Shown piece by piece: positions 1 to 13,600 of a stretch of 64,000 nucleotides of DNA. Source of the DNA: Lamellibrachia satsuma (lineage: Eukaryota; Annelida; Polychaeta; Sabellida; Siboglinidae); the NCBI GenBank assembly GCA_033239005.1, contig BSQZ01000021.1:6731501-6795500 (forward strand), in the 5' to 3' direction. The first letter of the stretch is position 1; each line of letters opens with the position of its first letter. The position numbers and the translations under genes were made by a program. The notes below the pieces were generated by a model. The model did no database searches and was not told the origin of the DNA. It was given only the letters and a program-made list of their open reading frames with translations.

Positions 1-480
1 TAACATACAAGGAAAAAATGTATGAAGTAATAGTTAGGCCTCATTTAGAGTACTGTGTACAAGCTTGGAGACCATAACGTAAGAAAGATATAGATACGCC
101 TGAACAAATACAGAGGAGAACAACTAAAATTATTCCAGAACTGAGAAACCTTAGTTATGAAAAAAACGACTGAGAGAATGTGGTTTAACAACCCTAGAGA
201 CTAGGATGTTAAGATGAGATCAAATTGAAGTTATTAAGATATTGAATAGGTATGAAAATATTGATGGAAATATTTTTTTTTCACTTAAGATAGTAGAACT
301 AGAGGACATGATGTAATGTTAGTAAAGGATCAATGTAGATTGGATATCAGGAAGTACTCGTTCTTACAGAGGACAATAAATGAATGGAACAAATTATCTA
401 CAGATTATGTAACTGCTAGCAGTGTGAATATGTTTAAAAACAAGGTTGACACATATCTCAGGAGGGTGGGTTATACATAG
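1..480 (+). mobile_element. LINE reverse transcriptase 3' remnant (CR1-like)
   Basis: Conceptual translation with several stops and frameshifts gives the C-terminal thumb and tail of a non-LTR reverse transcriptase: VRPHLEYCVQAW, then a QRR..TKIIPELRNLSYE block, a LRECGLTTLETR-like block and a final NEWNKLS-like block before the end near 480. These blocks are the standard 3' end of CR1/jockey-group LINE ORF2. The element enters from the left edge, so its full length is unknown. It is a dead copy. It probably lies in an intron of the V-ATPase subunit E gene, whose earlier exons are not in the window. Confidence 0.8.
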
Positions 481-619
481 ATGAAAATTTTGGACTCTTG
501 GTAAGCGAATGGCTTCCTTGTCCACTTGCCATCTGGACCTTTGCCTTCGATGGCAATCTTGTTAAATCTACTCGTGAGTACAACATACTAGTTTCTTAGT
601 GGCAGTTACAATATAATAT
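481..619. other. Short unannotated spacer
   Basis: No coding segment, repeat unit or RNA signal was recognised here. It lies between two LINE fragments on opposite strands. Confidence 0.4.
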
Positions 620-1495
620 AAAATACTTCTATTGCACTAAAATCCTCAGGGAAACCCAAGCTCGGCATCACACTGAAACGAAAGGGGTTAAGCAGTTCCT
701 AATCGAAAAGCAGTTCCAGTTGTAAACAGTTGGATTGGTATTCTTAGGAGCTACGTTGTTATATTTCCTACAGACGTAACACTAACAGGGAGTGAGTTCC
801 ACAGAGTCTGTGCAGCAACTAAAAAAGCTCTAGTTCTGACATTTGTCTTAACACTGGGAACAAAAAGTAGATTAGAATTAGATGATTGAAGTTGTCTAGG
901 CTGTTTTGTAGGAGTGAGCAGTGAATGTAAATATGCTGGTTGCTTGGATGAAAGTGCTTGATAGGTAATTGTGCAGATCTTAACAATAATGCTATATTGG
1001 ACAGGGAGCCAATGCAATGATTTAAGAAGTGCTGAGTGAGAGAAATGAGGGGAAATGGGTAACTACTCTTGCCAAACAATTTTGCACACGTTGAAGTTTC
1101 AAGATGTCCTTGAGAGTAATATTGTGATAAAGGGAATTGCAATAGTCAAGTCTACTGCAAACAAGTGTAGTTGCAATAGTTTTGCCGACAACAAAAGACA
1201 TATATCGGCGAATATGAATAAAGGTCACGAATGTGATAAAATCAGCAACGACAAGTTTGTGAAATATGCTGTCTAAAATTTAAATTATTATAAAAGGTGA
1301 CTCCTAAATTCCGCTCTGAGACAGCTGGTGTGAAATTCTGGCTCAGCATAGATGTCGGGGAAAAAAACAATAAATTTTTTACCACACTGCCTTTGTGTAC
1401 CAATAATAAGAAACTCTGTTTTTTCTGCATTTAACTTTAATTTGCTATCAATAATCCAGGAAATTTGATTCCTTGACTGCTGGTTCACCATACAT
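620..1495 (-). mobile_element. LINE reverse transcriptase fragment (L2/CR1-like), family copy 1
   Basis: The minus strand encodes, across frameshifts, a reverse transcriptase C-terminus with the blocks [59 protein letters not shown] and PAYLHSLLTP. The same blocks occur in the copy at 11775-12640, so both belong to one family. The fragment is 5'-truncated near 1495. At the 3' end, near 620-660, it carries a degenerate form of a conserved tail (TTCTAT, then CCTCAGG, then CAAGCTC on the plus strand). Several frameshifts make it non-functional. It sits just upstream of the V-ATPase exon at 1655. Confidence 0.85.
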
Positions 1496-1654
1496 TGTCT
1501 GATTCACCAGAGTAGGAGATGTGAACATTGTCTAAATTGGTGGGATGGGGAAGGGGATGTTTGTAAAATTGTTTAGCCCAGCCAGTTGCATCCCCCAGGT
1601 TTAAATCCTGGGTCCAACAAAACTGAGATGGGAATGGGCTGATTGTTGTTGCAG

Positions 1655-2310
1655 GGCTGGGGGAGTGGAGCTGCTGGCCAAGCAGGGCAAGATCAAGGTG
1701 GAGAACACACTGGAGAGTCGACTCGCCATGATGAGTAGCCAGGTACGTCCTCATGTCCTGTAGAGATGACACACCTCATCAAACACATGAGCACAGTTGT
1801 TAATGTATTATATGGTTCAGTGTCTGGGTCTAGACCAATATTAGGCCACAATTCAGAGGTTTTTGTTGTCATATTCCTGGTATTAGCTGACACTAATGAT
1901 TGAAATGTCATTGTCACTACTTTAGTTCTTGTTGTCTGTTCTGCTTTCACATAGCAATGTATGATTCACTCACTAGGTGTGTTATTTGTGTACACTAGGG
2001 GCATCACCATTGTCCTACCTGCTATGATCAATGAGGAATACTTATTCTATCCTTCCCAAGTGTTTATAGACATAATGTATCAATTACCTGTGCTGCTTAA
2101 CTTAATGGAAAAACATAGTGACCGAGTGATTTCAAGTGGCTCCAAAATTAATTAAATTATAGCATTAAATAATTAGCAGTGCACTTTACAGCACTTTGTA
2201 TTGAACATTGTATTTGTTCTTGTGATCAACAATGTCCATTTTTTTAGATGATGCCAGAGCTGCGTGTAATCCTGTTTGGAGCAAACCCCAGCAGGAAATT
2301 CTTTGACTGA
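1655..2310 (+). CDS. ATP6V1E1: V-type H+-ATPase subunit E, C-terminal exons (partial gene)
   Basis: Subunit E is a peripheral-stalk (stator) subunit of the V1 sector of the vacuolar proton pump. Two exons are visible. Exon A, 1655-1742, follows a TTGCAG acceptor, begins with one base of a split codon, reads AGGVELLAKQGKIKVENTLE then SRLAMMSSQ, and ends at a GTACGT donor. Exon B, 2248-2310, follows TTTTTAG and reads MMPELRVILFGANPSRKFFD then TGA. This matches the family C-terminus (GGVE..., NTLESRL, MMPE.R..LFGAN..RKF.D). The intron between them is 505 bp and phase 0. Earlier exons must lie beyond the left edge; the segment 1-1654 holds LINE debris instead. The gene converges with the glutamate carrier at 5007-14091. 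Identification is strong; the choice between E1 and E2 paralogue names is not meaningful here. Confidence 0.93.
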
Positions 2311-3264
2311 GGCACCACTTGGTGGCAGGGCGTTACAACCTGGACTTGGAACATGGCATGCAATCAACATCCATTTGGTCATGTTTCAGCAATAGAGTTG
2401 TCAAGGAAGCTCAGAGGAAAAGTTGTCACGATTTCTAGACAAACACTATTTCCAAGGAATATGATGGAAAAACTAACTGTATGTAGAGGAGAGAAATAAC
2501 TAACTACTGGTAGTCATGGTAACACGTAGGTAATGGGCAAAGCATTGGAGCTGCCATAATGTATGTAAATATAGGATGTTAATATAAATTGTAATGAACA
2601 ATTAGTTGCATTTAACAACAGTAATGTTGTATATGATCTGATCTATATAAACATGTTGGAGACTACTGGTGGGTTTCCACCACTGTTTATTGATATTGGA
2701 ACATTCCATGTCTCTTGACAGGCCAGCAATAACACTGTTCTGTGCAGCACTTCAAAATAATCGGTTGTATAAAAAATTAGTGATGGTATAGGGTTAGGGT
2801 TGTACCATAATTAGGCAGTGATTTTCCTGAATCATGTACATGAACTGAAAGACCTCACAGCTTGTGAATAATCGTGGAATTAATCCAGCAAGTGTCTGAA
2901 ATGCTTGGAAACTACTCCTATTAGTAGAATAGGTTTCACTAATGACCAACCCAATAAGACACAGCAGCTGAATGTGTTATCCTAATTGTAGGGCTACTTA
3001 GAACCAACAACCTGTTAATGAATTGACATTGGTATGATACAAGATTGTGTTTTGTTTTTGTCGGGAGTGCAAGCAATAAAAGTGTTGAACAGGCTGGTGT
3101 GTTCTGTGTTCACAGTTGGCATCACTGTCAATGTATCTGATATTATGTTTAGTCCCGTTTTATTATTTTTGTTGGTTTAAAGATAAGCTACAACAGGTTA
3201 CAGATTAAAATTGGAATCGAATTGTTTAGATGGAAACAACCCAAAGGTGGCAGTTACTTGTCAC
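2311..3264 (+). other. Subunit E 3'UTR and intergenic sequence, with candidate poly(A) signal
   Basis: This begins after the subunit E stop codon. No further coding block was recognised. A canonical AATAAA lies at 3075-3080 and is the first good plus-strand polyadenylation signal seen, implying a 3'UTR of roughly 0.8 kb. Assignment is inference. Confidence 0.45.
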
Positions 3265-3560
3265 TGTTATTAGTTGTGGTTTGTAGCACTGTGGTTTATA
3301 GCTGTGGTTTGTAGCACTATCTATGGCTGTGGTTTATAGCACTATCTATGGCTGTGGTTTATAGCACTCTATGGCTGTGGTTTGTAGCACTATATATGGC
3401 TGTGGTTTATAGCACTATCTATGGCTGTGGTTTATAGCACTATCTATGGCTGTGGTTTGTAGCACTGGTTTATAGTACCATCTATGGCTGTGGTTTGTAG
3501 CACTGTGGTTTCTAGCACTTTCTATGGCTGTGGTTTGTAGCACTATAGTTGAGGTTTGCA
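3265..3560. repeat. Minisatellite, about 25-bp unit
   Basis: Imperfect head-to-tail copies of a unit close to GGCTGTGGTTTATAGCACTA plus a short variable end. There are roughly a dozen copies, with deletions and TTTATAG/TTTGTAG variants. It lies between the two convergent genes. Confidence 0.9.
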
Positions 3561-3644
3561 TCACTAGTTTTGTTCATGTTGATATCAGTGTAATAGAAAT
3601 AGCATAAGCCATGTGATCTACATTGACAATGAGAAGAACCATTC

Positions 3645-3835
3645 AGTACGTAATCCTGTGGGAATCCAGGGGATTATATGTAATCCTGTAGGCATCCAGG
3701 GAAGTATATATGTAATCCTGTGGGCACCCAGGGGATTATATGTAATCCTGTGGGCATCCAGGGGATCATGTAATCCTGTGGGCACCCAGGGAATTATATG
3801 TAATCCTGTGGGCACCCATGGGATTATATCCAGGT
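3645..3835. repeat. Minisatellite, about 30-bp unit
   Basis: About six copies of a unit containing GTAATCCTGTGGGCACCCAG followed by GGATTATAT. The reading frames through it (NPVG-Q/T-QG-type repeats) are a by-product of the 30-bp period. No gene is supported. Confidence 0.9.
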
Positions 3836-4654
3836 CCTATGTTTGTCCTGTCTATTTCAGAATAATTCACATCAACCAAGTTCACCAACAACTCTGACAA
3901 AGCAACACAGTAGATTTTGTTTAATTTATATCAATGTTAAAATCAGACATTTCATTACATTATTTGAATTTAACCAAGAGCTAAAATTTCATAACAAACT
4001 GTTTACAGGTAGCTACTGTACCAATCATATCTTGTGAACACAACAACAGCTACACATTCTATATTATCAATGTGCCACAGACAGATACATGATATACACT
4101 GACTGTAAATAAGCAACAGTTAAAATGATGCATGCCTGAATAGACTAAAAAAACATTCACTAAATAGTGATAGTGTATGGTATAGTTGCTCTCCTCAATA
4201 TGCATTCGCTCTCCAAACCCAACTAATCAGTCGCAACTACACTAAGCCTAGCGTTGCTGTTCCCTATTTAAGCCAACATTTTGCTGTGCCGAGTATATAC
4301 ATAAATCACATTGACAGGCCAGCATGATTGATGTACAATTGACTTGTATAATTATAACAAGTGCATATGTTTACAAGTTGTGCATCAACTAGCAGTGAAT
4401 AATGTGCTAGATGAAGTATGTATTTAATGCCATCCCCCCAACAGTGTCCAATGTCAGTCATTACTTTTTGTATCTAATGACTTTTTGTTTGTTGATAGTG
4501 TCAGTGATACACAACTAACTATGCATGTGAGTCTAGTAGTCTAGTCAGTGATGAGTGTCAGACTATGCAGGTTTCGTTCAGCACTGACATATGGAGGTGT
4601 GTCTGAGATTCAATACTGACGTCTTGTATTCATTGAGCTCAGTGGTATTTTGTA
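3836..4654. other. Intergenic sequence, nothing recognised
   Basis: AT-rich sequence between the convergent genes. No coding similarity, RNA gene or clear repeat was seen. It may include the distal 3'UTR of the glutamate carrier. Confidence 0.4.
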
Positions 4655-4995
4655 ATGGTTTTAGCTGAGCGGTGTCCTGTAGTGATTGTAGAGATGTCCT
4701 ATATTCATTGTAGCTGAGCGGTGTCCTATGTTTGTTGTAGTTGAGCAACGTCCTGTGTTCGTTGTAGCCGAGCGGTGTCCTGTGTTCGTTGTAACCGATT
4801 GGTATTCTGTGTTCGTTGTAGCTGAGTGGTGTACCATGTTTGTTGTAGCTTAGTGGTGTCCTGTGTTCATTGTAGCTGAGTGGTATCCTGTGTTCATTGT
4901 AGCTGAGTGGTGTTCTGTGTTCATTGTAGCCGATCGATATTCACTGTAGCTGAGTAGTGTCCTGCGTTTAATGTAGCTGAGGTTTTTCCTGTGGT
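4655..4995. repeat. 27-bp minisatellite abutting the glutamate-carrier stop codon
   Basis: About a dozen degenerate copies of a 27-bp unit containing GTAGCTGAGTGGTGTCCTGT. The array runs up to the last codons of the carrier on the minus strand. The terminal coding segment at about 5018-5036 shares CTGAGTGGTGTC with the unit, so the coding end looks like a diverged member of the array. See findings. Confidence 0.85.
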
Positions 4996-5006
4996 TGAGT
5001 GTTATG

Positions 5007-7574
5007 TTATGTTGGTTGTTCTAACTGAGTGGTGTCTGGCTTTCGCTGGAACTGTTTAAACATCATCTCGGCAATGCCGAGGTAGTACACAACCTGAGCA
5101 ATGCCAAACAGTGGAGCTATCACCATGACACGACAGAAACCGCCATTGAAGAAAGTCCGCAAACCTTCGTAGCGCCAAGTCTTTCTGAAAACACAACATT
5201 CATAAAATGAGACCTACACCTACTCACAGTCAGATGTTGATGACAGTTTGTAGCACTGAACACTTGTGAATTTGTTTTGTCAATATCAACAGAGAATGTA
5301 TTATACAAAGACCCATTACCTTCAAACATAAGTTATTGGTAAATATGGTTAAAACGTCATAAGTTAAGGATGTTTCTTAGTTGCTAATTGGGAATACGGT
5401 ACATGCCTTTTCTGTAATGTTGTGCAGTTATGCTGACACAGAAACTGTTGTAACTTTTTTTGTGACTAATGAGTAGGCACCTGATATTGTTCATAATATA
5501 ATTATACAAGTATTCAGGCTTCTACACACATTAACAAGTCAACATGAGAACTGCATAGTAAGTTGGTTTAGTTTACAAATGCAACACAAGTGTATTGCTG
5601 AATAAAGTAAAATTTTATGTTTCCAATATATATGTCGCACTCAAAGTTTGGAGATATGATTTGTTTATTATTTGAAATAAAGAAAAACATGGTAACTTTT
5701 CAAAACACTAATAAAAGAAGAATAATGAGAATAATAGCCAAGCTGCTCTGGAAAGAACATGGCTGATTGTGAACCGACACAGAAAGACTAAAGCAAATGC
5801 ATAGAGAGCTCACATGAAGCAGTCAGCGACGCCTGAGTACTGTCTCTCTCCTGCCACCTTGGTCAACGTCTGTAGTCGCGTCTTCACAACTACAAAAGAC
5901 AAATGCTCATCGACATCTTCACTTTGGCATTTGTGCAAAGCTACATTAGTAAGTATGCCTACATGATGCAAACTATTACAAATGTATTATAGACACCTTT
6001 AAAACACTACTTCCGTTGGCTGTTCTATTACTTGGTCAGTTCAATAAACGATTGCAAAATATGTATTTAACAAGAGAACTCTTGATGGTATTGAAGAGGC
6101 CAAAGCAGTATAGCCAAAGGGAATTGTTCACTAATGCATATAATTCACACAATATCAGCTGAATTTCTATCAAGAAAAACTATTATCTTGAACAAATGTT
6201 CACTGTTCAGTAGTATGCAGATTGTGTGATTTCACTAGTGGATCGACTAAGGCAGGGTACGCACCGTCTATTGGGTTGACGGCAACAGCAGCCACACAAC
6301 CAGCAGTACATCCAGCAATGAAAGACACATAGAAGACAGACTGGTCACTGTCCTTTCTCTTCTTGCCCTGCAATGATCATCCCTCACATCGTATCATGGA
6401 CTGACCAACCAGTCTAACCCAACACTGCAGCAGGCCCAGAGAGACAAATGCAATACATTGTGGACTTTCACTATGTGGAATCACGATGTAAGGAACATAC
6501 AGTTTAGTTGTAGCTACTCCAAGATGTGTTTTGTTCACAACTAGTCCAACTGTGTATAGCTAAGTGTATTAAGCTGTAGTTACTCGAACTGTTTTCTTAT
6601 GTAAACACAGTTAATGCAGTCATAGCTATTCCAAACATGTTTAGTTCAGTAATAACTACTGCAAATGTGCTTATTTCAGTCATAGCTACACCAAGTATAT
6701 CTAGTTCAGTCATATCTACACCAAGTATGTTTAGTTAAATTTTAGCTACACTAAGTATGTTTAGTTCAATCGTAACTACTCCATGTATGCTTAGTTCAAT
6801 CAAAGCTACACCAAGTATGCTCAGTTCAATCACAGTCACCTTACAATCACCAAGTACAGTGACTGCAGTGGGAGAGGTAGAGGACACTCACCAGAGCATT
6901 TAGATGAGCAAACAGAGGGAAGTAGATAGCGGAGAAGGTGACATCTCTAAACATGGTGGCTCCAGCTCCCTTGTAGAGCCCCATGATGCCACGATCCCGA
7001 AGCAGGCCTAGTGCTATCCGTGTCGCCGACACCTTCGCTGGCTGAGCCACAGTATTGCCTGCAGATGACGCTGCTGCTACTCCAGCTGCAAGAGAACAGT
7101 TCACATACAAGACACAATACAATGACTTCTATTGTTCTCCAATCCCAAAACCTCGGTAACCAGAGCTCCGAGGCATCACAAAACCAAATAAAAGGTTAGG
7201 CAGTCCAAAATCGGTGTAGCTAACTAACCATTGTTGTTGAATATTACTAAATTAGTGAAACACGAAAAGCAATGTACATGCTATGTACATGCTATGTACA
7301 TGCTATGTACATGCTATGTACATGCTATGTACATGCTATGTACATGCAATGTACATGCTATGTACATGCTATGTACATGCAATGTACATGCTATGTACAT
7401 GCTATGTACATGCTATGTACATGCTATGTACATGCTATGTACATGCTATGCCATATTAGTAAGGTACTGTCAGTAGTGCCGGTTTGTTTAAAGTTTTTAT
7501 TCGCAAAATAGATGTAGTGACCCATATGGTCAACCTTTTGAGTTAATAATCAAACGCTTCTGAGCCACCGTATG

Positions 7575-7617
<43 letters not shown>

Positions 7618-10600
7618 TATGCCAAATTTGGCAATTAAGGGCCATTCTCCAAAATTGTCTGACAGTTGGCTTGGGAGAGGCCATTTTTTTATATTCTTCA
7701 ATCTCTGTTAAACTTTAATCCGATAAAATGCATAGCGTAAGCATTTAAATTCTGAAGTTTCTTTGTTTAAATCCGAAAACTCAGTAAGTGGCAAGCGGCG
7801 TCCTGAGTTTGTTACAGTGACATTCGACAGTTATTGTGGTCTTTTTTGTGTTATGCTAAAACCAGTGTGGGGAATATCTATAAATTCATAAATATGAGAC
7901 CCTGTTCTGGGAATGTGATTTGAAATTGCTCATGCATGCACAGTACTGTTGCATATACAAACTGGTAATTGAATTATAACACAATTTAAAAATAACCCTT
8001 TCCCATAGAGCATTTCTGAGGGAAGTTTTACAGACAATTAGCTACACAATATTTAAAGATTGGTACCGGCCGTAAAAATAAACATCGTAGCCTAGTACCG
8101 GGTGTAACAGTAAACATCGTAGCTTGGTACCGGGTGTAACAATAAACATCGCAGCTTGGTACCGGGCATAAGAACTATCTTTAAAACAAAGTATATATGT
8201 ATTCTATATATGTCAAACTGATTCTATATATGTTCTACTGAATGCTATGTTACACATTTTAACTACGGGTGATTAGTTTCTTTGCACTCGCACCCAAGTC
8301 CTCAACTACGTCCACAAGTGCGTGTCTGGGGTTGCGACTTCTAATATGTTTGACATTTAGTTGTTATCTTCACCCATTTATCATAATTTCCTTGACATGT
8401 AGTGGTGTTGGCATCACGGCAACAGCTTGTAAAGTGGGAACGTCCTTTCGCCATCATATTGTGCACATTCCTGAAGTTTTCTACTCAGTGCTATTAACAT
8501 GCATCCATTTGGCCCTTTTCAACGAGAACGTCATTCCAAGATACCACTAAGCAGTTAAAAGTATTTTCATTCTGAACATTCATTGTGTAGTGTTCTACAA
8601 GTGGATGCAGTGTATCGGTGTTTTTGTTAACATCTAGAGTGACTGGATTTCTTTAATGTTGCTTCACAAAATGTTTTCTACAAAGTTCATTTGCACAGTA
8701 CGCATGTCCTCATTAAGGTTGCCATTGACCTCTTGTATCACGGCGTACTGATTCTTTACGAGTTCTTTGTGTCAAATACTTTTCCATGGAATATATTCCT
8801 TGTAGTAAAACATTTCCTTATTTCCATTATTCAGCAGTTACCTGCTGTATCACTAACATAACCTGCGTGTAGCCATTATTCAACTCATTTCGTTTCCACG
8901 AAACTTCAAAACGAACTGTCAGACAATTTTAGAGAGTGGCCCTTAATTCTTCAGCTATGCTAGAAAACAAACATGTGCACACAAGCTGCACCAATCACAG
9001 TACACATGCCAGTCTTCAACGTGTACACTAAATTGGGTTCAATGCTAAAACATTAATATTTCATCAAGACCGAGTCATATCTGTACTTCTATCCCAAATG
9101 ATGACTTCTACAATTGTAACATCACAGTCATCACCCATCCTATGTCAGTGTTATGTGTACACTATTTCTTGGTTGAAAATTGGTGACTTCTCAGTGACCT
9201 GAGCGAACTGCCCCTTCAGCCTCACTCACCCGTGCGGCCAGCGTCCTGTAGTTGGATCTTAAGTAGTTCCATTGGAGTTGTGACAATGATCTGACACATG
9301 CCGGCCCCCGACCCAGCCAACATCTCTCGCGGCAGGGTCAACTTGTTCCTGTTACACGATACTGAAGGCTACACAAGCAAAATTGAAGGTAAGATCTTAT
9401 ATAATACAGTATCAAGTCCTGAGGACTGCCCAAAGCGCTTTACACTTCATTCCAACACCAACCTGACTTCTCTGGGAGCTGCAATTACTGCACGAATACT
9501 ATTTACATACATCCACCTCTGCCTGTAGTCAAGTACTCATTTATAGCACCCGAGTGAACTGAATAAACAATATTGCCCAAGCTTTGAAATGACAGCAAGG
9601 GGACTCAAATCCCGGTCCTCTCAATTGAGAGTCCTACATTCTAACCACTGAGCCACAAGTAACAGAAGCAGTTGTGCCTACAGCAATGTACTGCTCACTT
9701 TTCTCAGCTTAAGTATATAAACTTACAGTGAGTGTGTCGGTTGTTAATTGCTGTATAATTTGCGATAACAAATTTATCACTTGTTATAAAAGTCCTACTG
9801 ACGTAAACAGTGACGTTATATGGCACCTTGACAAGAAACAAATCATATATGGATGAAAATAACACAGGAAACACACATACATTTTTTAAGAAATATGTCA
9901 CCCACCAAATTCACAAGTAGTAAGATTTAACAAAGTTGCCATTAGCTCTAGATGGACAAGGAACCGTTTGATTTATTGAGAGTGTGCAGTTTTAATTATG
10001 TATGTGTGGTCCACCTGTGTCAGATATTACTCAATTATGTTGGTCATTTCAAATTGTTTTAAGGGAAATTGTTGAGGTAACTGCATGGTAGTATAATGTG
10101 GGTGAATAACTTACTGTTTGTTGACAAGAACATGTCGGAAGAAATCATTTCCCACCAACTTGATTGCCTTCTCTGGGGTGATGAGCAACAGGTTGACCCC
10201 TGACCCTACAATAAACACCATGGTCAGACAGACATGCACACAATCATTCTAATCAAACAGACAGACCCTACTCACAAACTAAGCCCTGCACCCAGACACA
10301 GTGATAACTTATCACATTATATCATTGTTGTTTGTTCCCCAAACTTTTAGGCCAGCCAGGATAGACTGACAAACTCAACTAAAACATTACTCACCAATAC
10401 ATACATAATAATATTACATTTATTTAAAAAGCACTTTATCATGAATTATTAATCATGCTGTTGTTTTATTCCTAACTGTTATATTTGTCAATCTTAAAGT
10501 TAAAATACATACATATAAATTTAACTATATGTGGACTGCATTACATATGGAGATACAGATTTTCTCAAATTTATGTGAGAATAAGTTTGTATACCAGGTA

Positions 10601-13600
10601 TATATAATACACATCAGAGCCTGACATATATGCGCACTTAAATCATTACAAATGTGCATGTATGCTGATCAATGGCTAGTTATTGTGGTGATCACATGAC
10701 AGTTGATTTGAAAACAATACTAAATACATTAGTAAATAGGTTGGCTGTGATTATGAGAGCAACATTTAATGTCTCAATGGGAGCCTCTCTGACCGCATCA
10801 TGAATTTAGAATTTTATTCCACCTACCTCGGTACATGCCAAAGAAACCTTCATTGCGAAAGGTCTTGACAGCACAGTCAAGCCTGCAGACAGAACACAAC
10901 ATTAGCTGGAAAATGACGTGACTGTCAGCATATGACTGTTAGCAGTTGACTGAGCACATGATTGTCAGCATCAGGGATGAGTTTAAGTACTAAATATTTA
11001 TCACACATAAACCCATGCTAGTTAGAATTATGATTAGAATAAAAAAATACTATGTGCATTATCTTCTATCTACCAAAGATAAAGCAGCATATGTAAAAAA
11101 AATTAATGAGCACTTAATTATGCCTGGGTGCTAATGGTGGGTTGTGTATGAATATCTTGGTAAGCTTACATTGTACTAAATCTTTTTATTGTTTTTAGTT
11201 ACATGGGTAACTATAATGGTTAGTAGACATCAGTTTAATTATACATTGGGCATCATTTCTTGTTGCAGTTTAGAGTTTAATGGATTACTGCTGATCACAG
11301 GAAGAATCATAATCAAGCCCAAACATCAGCACACAACTATGCACATGATTCAATATATACAAATTCAAACTGTCAGCATGACTCAGCTTATACAACATAT
11401 CACAGGAAATGGTTCAGCAAACTGGCAGTACTGCTGTAAAATCACAATATGATGAATATTTTATAGCAAATGTCACATGTTGTATATTAAGCTAATTGCT
11501 ATGAGAGACAAATACATTTTTAATAATTGTTTCATAGACCATAAATGCAATAACATACGTAGCAATAACAAGGAATCTTGCCACATTGTTCCATCTCTGT
11601 CAACATGTAATTTATGTGGCCTGGAGTGAATAACAACCACTATCTCCAGTTACACACCTACAAATAACAACCACTATTTCCAGTCACACACCTACAAATA
11701 ACAACCACTATCTCCAGTCACACACCTACAAATAACAACCACTATCTCCAGTCACACACCTACAAATACTAATAATAAAATGATTTCTATGGCGCCAATA
11801 TCCTCAGAAAATCCAAGCTCAGTGGCACAACAAAACCAAAGGATTAGGCATTCTCGTGCCCATGTACAATGCAAAAAGTCGTCAACCAATGGATGGAGGT
11901 GCCAAGAAGCTAAGGAGGACAGGCAATTTAAAAAAGATAGGTTTTCAGATTACGGCGAAATGAAGCTATATTTCTTGCTGTCGGGTTGGTGCGGCAACTG
12001 AGAAAGCTTCAGTTCCAGTGTTTGTCTTAACTCTGGGAACAGAAAGTAAATCAGAACCAGACGACCGAAGCTGTCTGGGCTGTCTTGCTGGAGTGAGCAT
12101 TGAATGTAAATATGCAGGTTGTTTGGTTGATAGGGCTTGATAGGTAATTGTACAGATCTTAAAAATAATGCGATATCGCACAGGGAGCCAATGCAATGAT
12201 TTTAGAAATAGCACTGAGCGAAAGAAATGAGGAGATCGTGTAACTACCCTAGCCAAACAATTTTGGACACGTTGAAGTTTTGTAATATCCTTGATAGCAA
12301 TATTATGAAGGAGGGAATTGCAATAATCAAGTCTGCTGCTAACAAGAGCTGTTGCAATAGTTTTAGCGACAGAAAGTGACATATACCAGCAAATACGGCG
12401 AAGATCACGGATATGATAAAAACAGCAACGACACGTTTGAGAAATATGTTGTCTAAAGTTCTTATCAAAGGTGACTCCCAAATTCCTCGCTGAGGCTGCT
12501 GGTGTAATATTTTGACTCAGGATATGTGTCGGGGAAAAACCATCAAGTTTGCCACACTGCTTTGGAGTACCAATGATGAGAAATTCAATTTTGTCTGCAT
12601 TTAACTTTAATCTGCTGTCAGTCATCCAGAGGAATATTTCGTGGAGACAATCGCTGAGCTGATTTAGCGAAGCTAAGCTGAAAATAGGAATGGGTGTATT
12701 TTAGGGGCACACACTCATAGGGGATATATATACTCACATGCTGCGATACATGCGCTCGCCATTTTTGCCAATTTGTTGGTTCTGTAAACGTGTCTTGACC
12801 AGGTCAATAGGGAAGACACAGGTGACTCCGATTATCCCTGCAATGCTCCCATTGACGATGCGGGGAAGAAGGCTGTAATGTAACATGATAGATAATGAAG
12901 TCTATAAAAATATGATAAAGGACTAAACGGAGGGAGAAGTTTGTAATTGCTGAAGACAAGATTAGCGTTAGGGCTAAAGATAGTTAATATCCCTCTCCTT
13001 TTTTGTGACTAGTTATAACTAACACATTATTCTTGTGGAATATCACTGAAGTAATTAAACACAAAGAGCAGTGTACATATCACTCACTACATCCTCCCTT
13101 TACGCTTGCCACATTATCATGTCCACTGTGTGGCACCACTATTCTAGCTACAGCTTTTGTTTGTTCGATTAAAAATGTTCAACTATACCTACAAGCCATT
13201 CACAGTTTGAACCTACGAGCCAAGTTTGGCAGTTTGACCTGCTTTCGTTATGTCTTAGAAAGCCCTATTATATTAAGATTGGTTTAGTTAGATATTCTTG
13301 TTACAGTTATCTTTAATCAGGTCTTGTGTTCATGTGAAATATACACAGTACAATACTAGGTAGAACTAGGTTTCACTTAGGGCTACCGTGGCTGCTTGCC
13401 AAATTGTGCTGCCATCGGTACGAGGGAGTGAGACATTTAAAGGGGTTACTGAACAAACTGGTTAGTAAATTATAACTTATAAGTGAGATTCTATTGTTCG
13501 TGATCAAACATGAAATTTGACACCATTTCAATCTATCTGCACTATTTAATGTACTTTGTACTGCTCTTTACTGGGTTAACATGCATACAGGATTAACCTT

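Noticed and set aside
7231..7511. Open frames with [11 protein letters not shown] repeats
   Set aside because: The 11-bp array gives the same peptide in all frames. There is no conserved flank or splice context.
9589..9656. Possible tRNA gene (minus strand)
   Set aside because: Box A and box B are present but degenerate. No acceptor-stem pairing was seen, and the region continues into a SINE body with an L2-like tail.
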